Shown piece by piece: positions 9,905-18,410 of a stretch of 64,000 bases of DNA. Positions within the stretch are counted from its first letter, which is position 1. Each line of letters opens with the position of its first letter. The notes under the pieces were generated by a model. The model was not told the origin of the DNA and searched no databases. It was given only the letters and a program-made list of their open reading frames with translations. The stretch covers positions 1,593,041 to 1,657,040 of the forward strand of contig NZ_CP087952.1 of assembly GCF_028752835.1 (NCBI RefSeq), given 5' to 3'. Source of the DNA: Desulfosarcina sp. BuS5. Lineage in GTDB: Bacteria; Desulfobacterota; Desulfobacteria; Desulfobacterales; BuS5. A program made the translations under genes and the position numbers.

Positions 9905-10161
9905 GTATCCTGTTTAAATTTCGTGGTAACGCGACGATAATTTCCCATAGCAGATATTTCGTTTTCGATTGTTGGATCAATTTTGGTGGATTCGCTACGC
10001 TTAATCCACCCTACAAACTACAAATTTTTCCATTTTGTAAATCGTAGGGTGGATTAAGGAGCGTAAGCTACGAATCCACCAAGCTATTCATTGTTTTTAT
10101 TTATACTTCAAATTTAACTTTTTGTATTGAGCAGCGTTTACCACGAAATTTAAATAGGAAA
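9905..10161. repeat. Non-coding element with 27-28-bp terminal inverted repeats (copy 1)
   Basis: The left end GTATCCTGTTTAAATTTCGT continues to GGTAACGC and is matched in reverse complement by GCGTTTACCACGAAATTTAA plus ATAGGA at 10134-10161, with one mismatch and one indel. The 257-bp element has no gene. A nested hairpin lies inside (see next). A related element with the same end consensus is at 13.8-14.2 kb. Confidence 0.75.
9983..10082. repeat. GTAGGGTGGATTAAG long hairpin
   Basis: TTGGTGGATTCG...TTAATCCACCCTAC on the left is matched by GTAGGGTGGATTAAGGAGCG...CGAATCCACCAA on the right, giving a near-perfect hairpin of 35-39-base arms with a short AT loop. Each arm also contains its own GGTGGATT/AATCCACC palindrome. 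This is a dispersed-repeat type rather than a terminator; it lacks a U tract. Confidence 0.75.
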
Positions 10162-10197
10162 CGATAATAATAGCAATTTTCAGCATCCAGTTCTGTA

Positions 10198-11085
10198 TTA
10201 TCCTCTTGTCAACTGTCTGTATTTGATCCGATGGGGCTGTTCAGATGCCTTGCCAAGCCTGTTTTTTCTGTCCTCTGCATAATCTGAATAATTTCCTTCA
10301 AACCAGATGACAGTACTGTTTTCCTCAAAAGCAAGAATATGGGTGACTATGCGATCGAGAAACCAGCGATCATGAGTGATAATAACTGCGCAGCCTCCAA
10401 AATGTTCCAACGCTTCTTCAAGGGCACGCATTGTATTCACATCAAGATCATTTGTAGGTTCGTCTAAAAGCAACACATTGGCGCCCTCTTTGAGCGTACA
10501 AGCAAGATGGACTCTATTGCGCTCGCCCCCTGAAAGCATTTTTACTTTTTTCTGCTGATCTGATCCCGAGAAATTAAAACGGGCAACATATGCCCTTGAA
10601 TTCACTTCTATTTTCCCAAGCTCAACCATATCCCTACCCCCGGAAATCAATCCCCATACTGTCTTGTCTGGTTTAAGAATATCACGTTCCTGATCAACCC
10701 AGGCGAGTTGAACAGTCTCCCCGATGTTAATGCTTCCGGAATCAGGTTTTTCAAAACCGGTTATAATTTTAAAGAGTGTTGTTTTGCCTGCGCCGTTAGG
10801 ACCGACAACGCCGACAATACCTACCGCAGGTAAAGCAAATGTCATTCCTTCAAAGAGAATACGATCGTCATATGCTTTGCTCAGATTTTCTGCTTGAATA
10901 ACTACCTTTCCAAGACGTGGTCCTGGTGGAATATATATTTCAAGATCCTTGGCCCCTTTTTCATAATTCTGGCTTAAGAGTGTTTCATAAGCATTAACGC
11001 GTGCCTTTCCCTTTGCCTGGCGGCCTTTTGGTGACATGTTGATCCATTCCAATTCCCGCTGCAAGGTCTTCTGCCGGTTTGATGT
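10198..11085 (-). pseudogene. ettA: EttA-type ABC-F ATPase, C-terminal half only
   Basis: EttA gates the ribosome according to ATP level. Only the inter-domain linker (RQKTLQRELEWINMSPKG, then RQAKGKARVNAYE) and the second ABC domain remain: Walker A GPNGAGKTT, signature LSGGERNRVHLA, Walker B VLLLDEPTNDLD and the EttA-type end VIWFEGNYSDYAEDR. About 240 N-terminal residues, including the whole first ATPase domain, are missing. Upstream of roughly 11085 the reading becomes the antisense of a spermidine-synthase-like gene. A single deletion that removed the 5' halves of two divergent genes explains the junction. A C-terminal fragment without its start is unlikely to be functional. Confidence 0.85.
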
Positions 11086-11557
11086 AGTCGAGTGGAATCG
11101 GAAGTTTTTCGGGGAACTCAACGGCCAGCCGTTGGGGGACCAACGAGTTGACCTGAAGACGGGGGATATCGTCGAGCTTATTTCACATTCCAAGGACAGA
11201 TTTGATGCGATCCTGCTGGATATCGATAATGATCCCAGCGCGATGACCGATTCATCTAACCGCCGTTTGTACTATCGTGAAGGAATTCTGGCTTGTCGCC
11301 GAGCGCTGCGCAAACAGGGTTGTCTGGCTGTGTGGTCGGCTGAGCCGAGTAAGGAATTCGAACAGATTTTGATGAGTTGCAGCTTCCATGTGCGCCGTTT
11401 CCGGGTTCCCGCCTATAAGGGGGGTAAATCGCAGTCACGTTTTGTATGGGTCGCCTCGGAGGACAAGCTTATCCTGCCACCCGGTGGTGGCGAGCCGCGC
11501 ATGCCGCTCAAGAACGGGGCGAAGGGAAAGCAGCGACGGTTCAGAGAGAGACGATAG
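11078..11557 (+). pseudogene. Spermidine-synthase-like methyltransferase-fold protein, C-terminal half only
   Basis: The fragment begins near DVVEWNRKFFG and continues RVDLKTGDIVELISHSKDRFDAILLDIDNDP, the acidic-loop and aminopropyl/SAM pocket segments of spermidine-synthase-like proteins (cited in part). It ends with a basic tail (KGKQRRFRERR). The N-terminal half, including the glycine-rich nucleotide motif, is absent at the same breakpoint as ettA. An ATG at 11036 opens the frame, but its first codons are antisense ettA sequence. An inert remnant is most likely. Confidence 0.7.
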
Positions 11558-11635
11558 CCGCAGGGGAATCCGGTTTAAATGTAAAAAGTGTGAAATACTT
11601 TTTATGCTTTATGATTGTTATATTTTTGGGATCCA

Positions 11636-13273
11636 CTATACTGGAAAGGCTCTCTGCTTAACAGCAGCCTGCATCTTGTTAATAAGTGATGTCAGGGTGG
11701 AATCGGATTTGGCGGTAATAGGGATTCCGTCAAGCCTGGATTTAATGTTCAGCAGGGTCTCATTGTCAACCAGGTCTTTTTTGTTAAGCACATTAATTAC
11801 TGGAATATGTTCCAGTTTTAAGCTGACAAGTATTTTTTCAACAGATTCGATATGATCATTATAATACGGGTTGCTGATATCTATAACATGCAAAAGCAGA
11901 TCGGCGCTCTCCAGTTCCTCCATGGTTGCTCGAAAAGCCACCATAAGCTCCTTGGGCAGATCTTTTATAAAACCGACCGTATCGGTTAAAATTACCTCCA
12001 CATCCCTTGGAAATTTAAGGCGCCGGCTGGCAGGATCGAGGGTTGCAAAAAGGCGGTTTTCCGTTATTACTTTGCTCTTTGTAAGGGTATTTAACAGGGT
12101 AGATTTGCCTGCATTGGTATAACCTACTATCGATATAATCGGCAGACCCTTTTTGTTGCGCCTGGCTTTTTGCTGGCGGCGCTGTTTTTTTACACGGGAA
12201 ACCTCCTTTTCAAGGCGTGCAATTCTGTCCCGTACCCTTCTCCTGTTGATCTCCAGTTTTGTCTCACCCGGTCCTCTCCCACCTATTCCCCCGGTCAAGC
12301 GTGACATTGCCCTGTTTTTTATAACAAGATGCGGAAGCAGATACTTGAGCTGCGCCAGTTCAACCTGCAGTTTGCCCTCTCTTGTTTGAGCGCGCTGGGC
12401 AAATATATCAAGAATCAACTGGGTTCTGTCTATTACTTTCAGATCAATTTTATCTGTTAATGAGCGTGTCTGGGAGGGGTTCAATTCCTGATCAAAAATG
12501 ATCATGGTAACAGCATTCTGAAGAGCAATAATAATAATTTCCTGAAGCTTGCCGAGTCCCATCAAAAAGCGGGGATCTATTCTTTTGCGCCTTTGTATTA
12601 CAGTCTCCACAACTTCAATGCCGCTTGTCCTGGCAAGCTCACGCAGCTCATCCAGACCTTCTTCGGCTTTATGTACCGAGGAGTCTGTTGTAATGCTGAC
12701 AAGAAGAGCGCGCTCCCTGTTTTTATCCGCTTCATATAAAGTTCTTGCATGGGCGAGTTCATCTTCGACCGCATTAATAAGATCAAGGCATCCTATATTA
12801 AGCTGTTCAGATCTTAATGTCTGGATTCGATAAAAATTACCGTCAGTACTGTTCGGAAGGATATGACCGATATGAACTATAGCCGGGCGGCCTTCTTCCG
12901 AAATATTTACGGTAGCCATTATATCCAGCTTCAGAAGCAGAAGGTCGGTGATATCATCCCGTGTAAGGGGCTCATTATCAAAATGAGTATGTATACATCT
13001 CAGTCCCTTTAAGCGCCCAGGATATGTTCGATAATCACTTAAATCGGGAATAAAAATCTGCTGGTGATCACCAACTATTATATAATCTATCCTTCCGAGC
13101 CGGTTAACAAGAATTCCAACCTGTCTTTTAATCTTAAATGAAAGATCGCATATTTCCCGGGCAAGTTCCGGCGTAACAAGAAACTCAACGGGTACACGGC
13201 GCCGATATAGCCTTTCAAGCTTTTTGATTTGATTTGCCTTAAGTCCGGCAATGTTCCCAAAAATTTTTTTCAT
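11636..13273 (-). CDS. hflX: Ribosome-associated GTPase HflX
   Basis: GTPase that splits or rescues stalled ribosomes. The protein has 545 residues: an N-terminal HflX domain (here about 180 residues longer than the usual 370-430-residue proteins), the family glycine block GGIGGRGPGETKLE (328-341), a basic coiled region, and the G domain with G1 GYTNAGKST (384-392), G3 DTVGF and G4 NKKD. The extended N-terminal region (IDYIIVGDHQQIFIPDLSDYR) is common in long HflX variants. The gene stands alone on its strand; a long non-coding stretch lies upstream. Confidence 0.94.
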   Translation of the reverse strand: MKKIFGNIAGLKANQIKKLERLYRRRVPVEFLVTPELAREICDLSFKIKRQVGILVNRLGRIDYIIVGDHQQIFIPDLSDYRTYPGRLKGLRCIHTHFDNEPLTRDDITDLLLLKLDIMATVNISEEGRPAIVHIGHILPNSTDGNFYRIQTLRSEQLNIGCLDLINAVEDELAHARTLYEADKNRERALLVSITTDSSVHKAEEGLDELRELARTSGIEVVETVIQRRKRIDPRFLMGLGKLQEIIIIALQNAVTMIIFDQELNPSQTRSLTDKIDLKVIDRTQLILDIFAQRAQTREGKLQVELAQLKYLLPHLVIKNRAMSRLTGGIGGRGPGETKLEINRRRVRDRIARLEKEVSRVKKQRRQQKARRNKKGLPIISIVGYTNAGKSTLLNTLTKSKVITENRLFATLDPASRRLKFPRDVEVILTDTVGFIKDLPKELMVAFRATMEELESADLLLHVIDISNPYYNDHIESVEKILVSLKLEHIPVINVLNKKDLVDNETLLNIKSRLDGIPITAKSDSTLTSLINKMQAAVKQRAFPV

Positions 13274-13787
13274 ATTGGCTGTAGAACAATCCCTGTGCGT
13301 GATGGGATATAAAGACTGAGAAAATCTCTTCCGCCGGATTCAGCATTATCGGAAATTGTAAAATGTAGCTGATCGGCTGTCAAATGCCCGTATCCCCCGA
13401 TTTTTTTTGTCATCTGAATTCAGGATCATTCGGAATAAATGTATTTATCGGCATACTTGTTATTAAAATACCCACATCAAGGGCTTCCCTTCAAAATTAA
13501 TAATTATCCAAAACAATAACCTATTACAAGGAAAATCTCTTGATGTTCTCAGCCGGTTACACCTTAGGAACGAGGACAAAAGTCGATTTTTCATTCCGGC
13601 CTCATGTACGAATCCGGATAGGCTCTTCGATCAGAAAAATTCCTTTGTCCGTTACAAATCTTTTATTGAAAATTAAATGAGTTACAGCCAGTTGTAAGAC
13701 TATTAACTTTGTCTTGGTAAATCCGGTCTATGCAGGCGTTTCCGTTTATGGTAAAATATATTACTGGATAAAACATGGTAGGTTAAA

Positions 13788-14243
13788 CTCGAATCGTATC
13801 CTATTCAAATTCCGGGGTAGAATTTTATGATATCAATGATATATTATTATAACTCAACTTTCGGACTTGATGCAGATATATAATTTTATATAACTTCAAG
13901 ATGTTATGTAGAAATATCTCTAAAATATAGTTTATAAAAACTCTTTTTAATGCTATAAAATTTGCGATTTTAGACATCTAACATATTGAAATTATTGAAG
14001 CACATTTTAACCCCGAAAGTTGAGTTTATAAAAGCTTTTTAGCCCTGAAAGGGCACAATATAATATTTCCCAGGGCGTTGCCCTGGGCTGGTATATTTAA
14101 CCCCCCTTCAGGGTTTTGACTACCGAATTAACCGCAAACCAGAAAGTTGAAATTATAACTTACTGTTTTTATTAATGCTCAAAATTTGATTTTTGAGATT
14201 AAACGGCGTTTACCCCGAAATTTTAATAGGATACCTCGAATCG
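13788..14243. repeat. Non-coding element with terminal inverted repeats (copy 2), containing a nested element
   Basis: GTATCCTATTCAAATTCCGG at 13796 is matched by CCGAAATTTTAATAGGATAC near 14214-14234; 22 of 24 end bases pair. The end consensus is that of the 9.9-kb element. Inside, AACTCAACTTTCGG (13851) and CCGAAAGTTGAGTT (14013) form a second exact 14-bp inverted repeat about 175 bp apart, suggesting one element inserted in another. No coding potential is visible. Confidence 0.7.
14069..14087. repeat. CCCAGGGC-GTT-GCCCTGGG palindrome
   Basis: A perfect 8-bp stem with a 3-base loop, preceded by a smaller AGCCCTGAAAGGGC palindrome at 14041. Paired short palindromes of this kind occur as dispersed repeats in many bacterial genomes; no function is evident here. 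Confidence 0.7.
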
Positions 14244-14291
14244 CCGAAAATATTCGGTACTCGCACTGCCATAAATAGGAGATAGTGTGTC

Positions 14292-15245
14292 ATGAATGAT
14301 CATACTACAGAAAAGAAAATGCGATGCAAGACAGATATATATGATGCTTCAATATATAGAAAACAGCTACCGTCAATTGCTGAAACCATTATAGCAACCT
14401 GTGAAGATAAAGCCTGCTATACCTACATTGACTATGATCCCATTCCTCCAAACAACTCTGTTGTTGAGATTATAAACAGATTTAAGGAAATTCTTTTCCC
14501 GGGATATTTTAACGTGGGAAAACTTGACCCCTCAAATCTTAAGTATAGAATCGGGCAATCTGTTTCAGTACTTTTTGATATTCTTGCTGAACAGATCACA
14601 AACAGTATCAGGCGCGACTGTTTAAGATATGATAAAGATTGTTCCGACTGTAATGAAAGGGGGCAGAGTATCAGCCTTGAGATTTTTAAAGCTACACCGG
14701 CTTTGCGAAGAATTCTTGCAACAGATGTCCGCGCAGCATATGAAGGTGATCCGGCTGCAAAAAGCCATGATGAAATCATATTCAGTTATCCGGGGATTTT
14801 TGCCATTACGGTTTACAGGATTGCCAATATGCTTTTTAAATATGATGTTCCTCTCTTCCCTAGAATTATGACCGAATATGCTCACAGCATCACAGGAATT
14901 GATATTCACCCCGGGGCTGATATAGGAGAAAGATTTGTCATAGACCACGGCACCGGCATTGTCATCGGTGAAACTGCGGCAATAGGAACAAATGTGCGCA
15001 TCTATCAGGGCGTAACCCTTGGAGCGCATTCGCTTCCAGCAGATGCAGGGAACAGGTATCGAGGAAGAAAGCGCCATCCGACCATAGAAGACGATGTCAT
15101 TATTTATTCAGGAGCCACAATTCTTGGAGGTTCAACCACTATAGGAGCCAGGTCTGTCATAGGAGGTAATGTCTGGATTACAAAATCGGTTCCCAAGGAT
15201 ACAAAAGTGATTCTCGAGGAACCGAAGCTGATATATAAATCCTGA
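14292..15245 (+). CDS. cysE: Serine O-acetyltransferase
   Basis: Transfers acetyl from acetyl-CoA to L-serine, giving O-acetylserine for cysteine synthesis in the cytosol. The 317-residue protein has a helical N-terminal half (with a CSDCNERG insertion) and a C-terminal left-handed beta-helix of hexapeptide repeats (about 190-300). The catalytic region reads GIDIHPGADIGERFVIDHGTG and IVIGETAAIG (given in two pieces). AGGAG lies 10 bases before the ATG. The next gene is cysteine synthase, 98 bases on, so the pair makes a complete serine-to-cysteine route. The length (about 317 rather than 270) matches the longer EpsC/SrpH-type enzymes. Confidence 0.94.
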   Translation: MNDHTTEKKMRCKTDIYDASIYRKQLPSIAETIIATCEDKACYTYIDYDPIPPNNSVVEIINRFKEILFPGYFNVGKLDPSNLKYRIGQSVSVLFDILAEQITNSIRRDCLRYDKDCSDCNERGQSISLEIFKATPALRRILATDVRAAYEGDPAAKSHDEIIFSYPGIFAITVYRIANMLFKYDVPLFPRIMTEYAHSITGIDIHPGADIGERFVIDHGTGIVIGETAAIGTNVRIYQGVTLGAHSLPADAGNRYRGRKRHPTIEDDVIIYSGATILGGSTTIGARSVIGGNVWITKSVPKDTKVILEEPKLIYKS

Positions 15246-15343
15246 ACATCGCTTTTTTATCGGTTATTACCAATTGAAAGTGTCGCAGGGATTCAGCACA
15301 TTATGCATATATCATTGCAGGATTTTAATAAAGAGGGATGCTT

Positions 15344-16267
15344 ATGAAAATCTTTTCAAATCTCGCAGGCACCATCGGTTCAACACCATTGGTACAGCTC
15401 AATAAGGAAGAAAAAGGCTTTAATAATAATATCCTTCTCAAGCTGGAATACTTTAATCCCCTGGGGAGTGTAAAAGACAGGATAGCTGCTTCCATGATCG
15501 ATGCGGCAGAAAAAGAAGGACTGCTGGATCAGGAAACGCTTATTGTTGAGCCCACAAGCGGAAATACCGGCATTGCCCTGGCATTTATATGTGCGGAACG
15601 GGGTTATCGCCTTTGCCTTACAATGCCTGACACCATGAGCATTGAGAGACGAAAGCTTTTGAAACATCTCGGTGCCGAACTCGTTCTTACACCGGGTAAA
15701 GACGGTATGAAAGGCGCTATTGAAAAAGCAAATAATATTATTGCTTCTGAAGATAAGGGGTTCATGCCGAATCAATTTACAAATCCCGCAAATCCCAAGA
15801 TTCACATGAAAACCACCGCGGAAGAAATATGGAATGATACAAACGGCAAGGTCGATATGATTATTTCAGGTGTGGGTACCGGCGGTACTATTACTGGAAT
15901 AGGGCAGGTGATAAAGTCACGTAAGCCTGATTTCAAAGTTATTGCTGTGGAGCCGGCGGATTCTCCTGTTTTATCCGGGGGAAAGCCGGGCTCACATAAA
16001 ATACAGGGTATCGGTGCAGGCTTTATTCCTGAAATACTTGATCTATCTGTTATCGACGAAGTAGTCACTGTGACCAATGATAACGCGTTTGATACCTCGA
16101 GAATGCTTGCAAAAACAAGAGGTATTTTATGCGGGATATCATCCGGAGCTGCAGTTTGGGCTGCACTTAGCGTTGTTGGACGCAGGGAAATCACCGGAAA
16201 ACAGATTGTCGTCATTCTTCCGAGTACAGGAGAAAGATATTTAAGCACCGATCTTTTTCTGAATTAG
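15344..16267 (+). CDS. cysK: Cysteine synthase A
   Basis: PLP enzyme that converts O-acetylserine and sulfide to cysteine. The 307-residue protein has the Schiff-base lysine Lys44 in NPLGSVKDR, the substrate loop TSGNTG (71-76), the phosphate-binding [10 protein letters not shown] and the late SSGAA. The ATG at 15344 is chosen over 15338 because GAGGG then sits six bases upstream instead of touching the codon. It follows cysE and is probably in the same transcript. Length and motifs are normal, and CysK is favoured over CysM or a beta-synthase. Confidence 0.95.
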   Translation: MKIFSNLAGTIGSTPLVQLNKEEKGFNNNILLKLEYFNPLGSVKDRIAASMIDAAEKEGLLDQETLIVEPTSGNTGIALAFICAERGYRLCLTMPDTMSIERRKLLKHLGAELVLTPGKDGMKGAIEKANNIIASEDKGFMPNQFTNPANPKIHMKTTAEEIWNDTNGKVDMIISGVGTGGTITGIGQVIKSRKPDFKVIAVEPADSPVLSGGKPGSHKIQGIGAGFIPEILDLSVIDEVVTVTNDNAFDTSRMLAKTRGILCGISSGAAVWAALSVVGRREITGKQIVVILPSTGERYLSTDLFLN

Positions 16268-16281
16268 GGGGACAGAATTAG

Positions 16282-17015
16282 GGGGACACCATACCTATTT
16301 ATTGTTGACTATAAATTGCAATTATCCTATGGAAGGCTATGCCAAGAATAGCAAGAATAGTGGCACCGGGGATGCCACATCATATCACTCAAAGAGGGAA
16401 CAGACGGTTAGAAACCTTTTTTTCTGATAAGGACTATATTGCCTATATCGATTTGATGAAGGAATGGTGCGATGCCCATGGAGTAGAAATATGGTCCTAC
16501 TGCCTGATGCCTAATCACGTCCATTTAATTGCTGTCCCTGAAACCAAAGAATCGTTAATGCTTGCAATTGGAGAGGCCCATAGGCGGTATTCGCGAATGA
16601 TCAATTTTCGTGAAGGCTGGAAGGGACATTTGTAGCAAGGCAGGTTTGCTTCTTATGTTTTGGATGAAATTCATTTGTTGGCATGTGCCCGTTATATTGA
16701 AATGAATCCAGTCAGGGCAAACCTTGTAAAAGATCCAACACATTGGACATAGAGCAGTGCTTTCGCTCATATTAATGGTGGCGAAAATAAGCTTCGCGAA
16801 AACACAATCTTTAATTCAATTGGTAAATAAGGATTGGGCTCAATTCTTGTCGGAAAGTATTACAGCAAAAATGCGGAGTCGATTGCAAAAACATGAGAGA
16901 ACCGGTCGGCCAGCCGGGAATATCCAATTTATTGAAAAATTGGAAAAATCGTTGGGTGTGACGCTAAAACTTAAAAAACCGGGGCGAAAACCGAAGAAAT
17001 AGGTATGGTGTCCCC
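16282..17015. mobile_element. REP-associated tyrosine transposase unit bounded by perfect 19-bp inverted repeats
   Basis: GGGGACACCATACCTATTT at 16282-16300 is the exact reverse complement of 16997-17015. The unit of 734 bp contains only the broken transposase. A partial second tandem of the GAATTAGGGGGACA end sits to the left (16261-16281), and a CCTGAATT doublet lies to the right. The right repeat overlaps the transposase stop codon. Such GGGGACA ends are typical of Y1/REP-type (RAYT) units. Confidence 0.85.
16339..17002 (+). pseudogene. REP-associated Y1 transposase (RAYT), two nonsense codons and a frameshift
   Basis: Single-strand DNA transposase family. MPRIARIVAPGMPHHITQRG opens the protein, the HUH motif is MPNHVHLIAVP, and ARYIEMNPVRANLV carries the expected later motif. 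The reading is broken by TAG at 16633 (GHL*QGRF, where relatives have Trp) and TAG at 16750 (T*SSAFAHI, again Trp expected). It then shifts frame near 16800 and ends TGRPAGNIQFIEKLEKSLG...KKPGRKPKK. Both stops are TGG-to-TAG changes. The gene is dead as it stands. Confidence 0.9.
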
Positions 17016-17061
17016 TGAATTTCCCTGAATTCCGGAAGCAAAGCATACGTGAAGGTGTCTC

Positions 17062-18318
17062 ATGCTTGAAAATACGGCAGATATCATAAAACAAATCTCC
17101 CTCGGTGAAGATTCCGTTCTCGAACTGAAAACCGTTAAATTCAGTGGAGATAAGATCACCGGTCCGCACCGAAACAGCATGGCAGATGAACTCGCGGCCA
17201 TGGCCAATACTCATACAGGTGTCGTCCTGCTGGGTGTGGATGATAAATCAAAGACCATACATGGCATACCACAGAACAAGCTGGATATCGTTGAAACATG
17301 GTTGCGGAGTATTTGTAATGATCTGGTTGAGCCGCCATTGGATTGTGTAATTCGCAAGATGCCAATCACGGCGAAAGATGGCAGTGAAAAGGTGATTATT
17401 CGCGTCGATATCCCCAGAAGCCTTTTTGTGCATCAAAGTCCGGGTGGCTATTTCAGACGGATCGGCAGTTCAAAACGTCAGATGAAGCCGGATGTGTTGG
17501 CGCGTTTGTTTCAACAACGCAGCCAGACCCGGTTGATTCGATTCGACGAGCAGACGGTACCAAATGCAAAACTTGATGACTTGGACCCTAAACTATGGAA
17601 ACGGTTTAGAACGGTTATTTCCCCAACAGATGATCAAGAGTTTTTGGAAAAAATGAAACTGATTTCCGGGGATGAGGAGAATATTCTTTGCCCTACGGTA
17701 AGCGGCGTATTGATGGCAAGTGATGCTCCAGAATCGTTTATGTCGAGCGCTTTTATACAGGCTGTCTGCTATCGCGGCACCGAGCGGAACGCGTCCTATC
17801 AACTGGATGCCAAAGATATTACCGGACCTTTAGATGTTCAGATTAAAGAAGCTTGCAAATTTATTGAACGTAACATGCGAATTTATGCCATCAAAGCGCC
17901 GAATCGAATCGAAACTCCTCAATTTTCCATGAACGCCGTATTTGAAGCGGTCGTGAACGCTGTGGTTCATCGGGACTACTCCATTTACGGGTCAAAAATC
18001 AGGCTGCATCTTTTTGCAGACAGGCTGGAAATTTTCTCGCCGGGAAGCATTTCCAATACAATGACCGTGGGCAGCCTTTCAGAACGGCAATCATCGCGCA
18101 ACGAATTGCTCAGCTCTCTCCTGGCCCGCTGCCCAATGAATGTTAATGCCATGGGCAGCCAGCGCAGTTTTATTATGGATAAACGCGGCGAAGGAGTACC
18201 GATTATCATCACTGAAAGTGCAAAGCTTTCCGGACGCAGGCCGGAATATCTTCTTTTGGATGATGCGGAACTTAAATTAACCATCTTTGCCGCAAAGCAA
18301 CCCCATGGAGAGAATTGA
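17062..18318 (+). CDS. AlbA_2/Schlafen-type putative nucleic-acid-binding protein with HATPase-like C domain
   Basis: A 418-residue protein of the divergent-AAA (AlbA_2, RecG-like C-terminal HATPase) type. The N-terminal domain shows ELKTVKFSGDK and ADELAAMANTHTGVVLLGVDD, the AlbA_2 core; the C-terminal domain shows FEAVVNAVVHRDYSIYGS and RLEIFSPG, as in the ATP-binding HATPase_c_4 family. GAAGGTG precedes the ATG. Members are proposed regulators or defence-associated proteins; no reaction is established. The Pif1-type helicase follows 92 bases downstream on the same strand, and both lie in an accessory block behind the RAYT relic. Confidence 0.85.
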   Translation: MLENTADIIKQISLGEDSVLELKTVKFSGDKITGPHRNSMADELAAMANTHTGVVLLGVDDKSKTIHGIPQNKLDIVETWLRSICNDLVEPPLDCVIRKMPITAKDGSEKVIIRVDIPRSLFVHQSPGGYFRRIGSSKRQMKPDVLARLFQQRSQTRLIRFDEQTVPNAKLDDLDPKLWKRFRTVISPTDDQEFLEKMKLISGDEENILCPTVSGVLMASDAPESFMSSAFIQAVCYRGTERNASYQLDAKDITGPLDVQIKEACKFIERNMRIYAIKAPNRIETPQFSMNAVFEAVVNAVVHRDYSIYGSKIRLHLFADRLEIFSPGSISNTMTVGSLSERQSSRNELLSSLLARCPMNVNAMGSQRSFIMDKRGEGVPIIITESAKLSGRRPEYLLLDDAELKLTIFAAKQPHGEN

Positions 18319-18410
18319 TAGTGTCAGTATCACCGGCCCATGCTTGAAGCACCGGTTTGGGTCTGTCAGATTACTAAAAAACGATAACAAAGCGCATGAC
18401 CAGGAAAACC

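Larger units (their letters stand above)
13274..14291. other. 1-kb gene-free stretch with nested repeats
   Basis: I see no plausible gene. The stretch contains a GGAACGAGGACAAAA repeat at 13566, the large inverted-repeat element at 13788-14243 and the CCCAGGGC palindrome at 14069. The promoter of hflX must lie just above 13273, and that of cysE near 14250. Confidence 0.6.
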
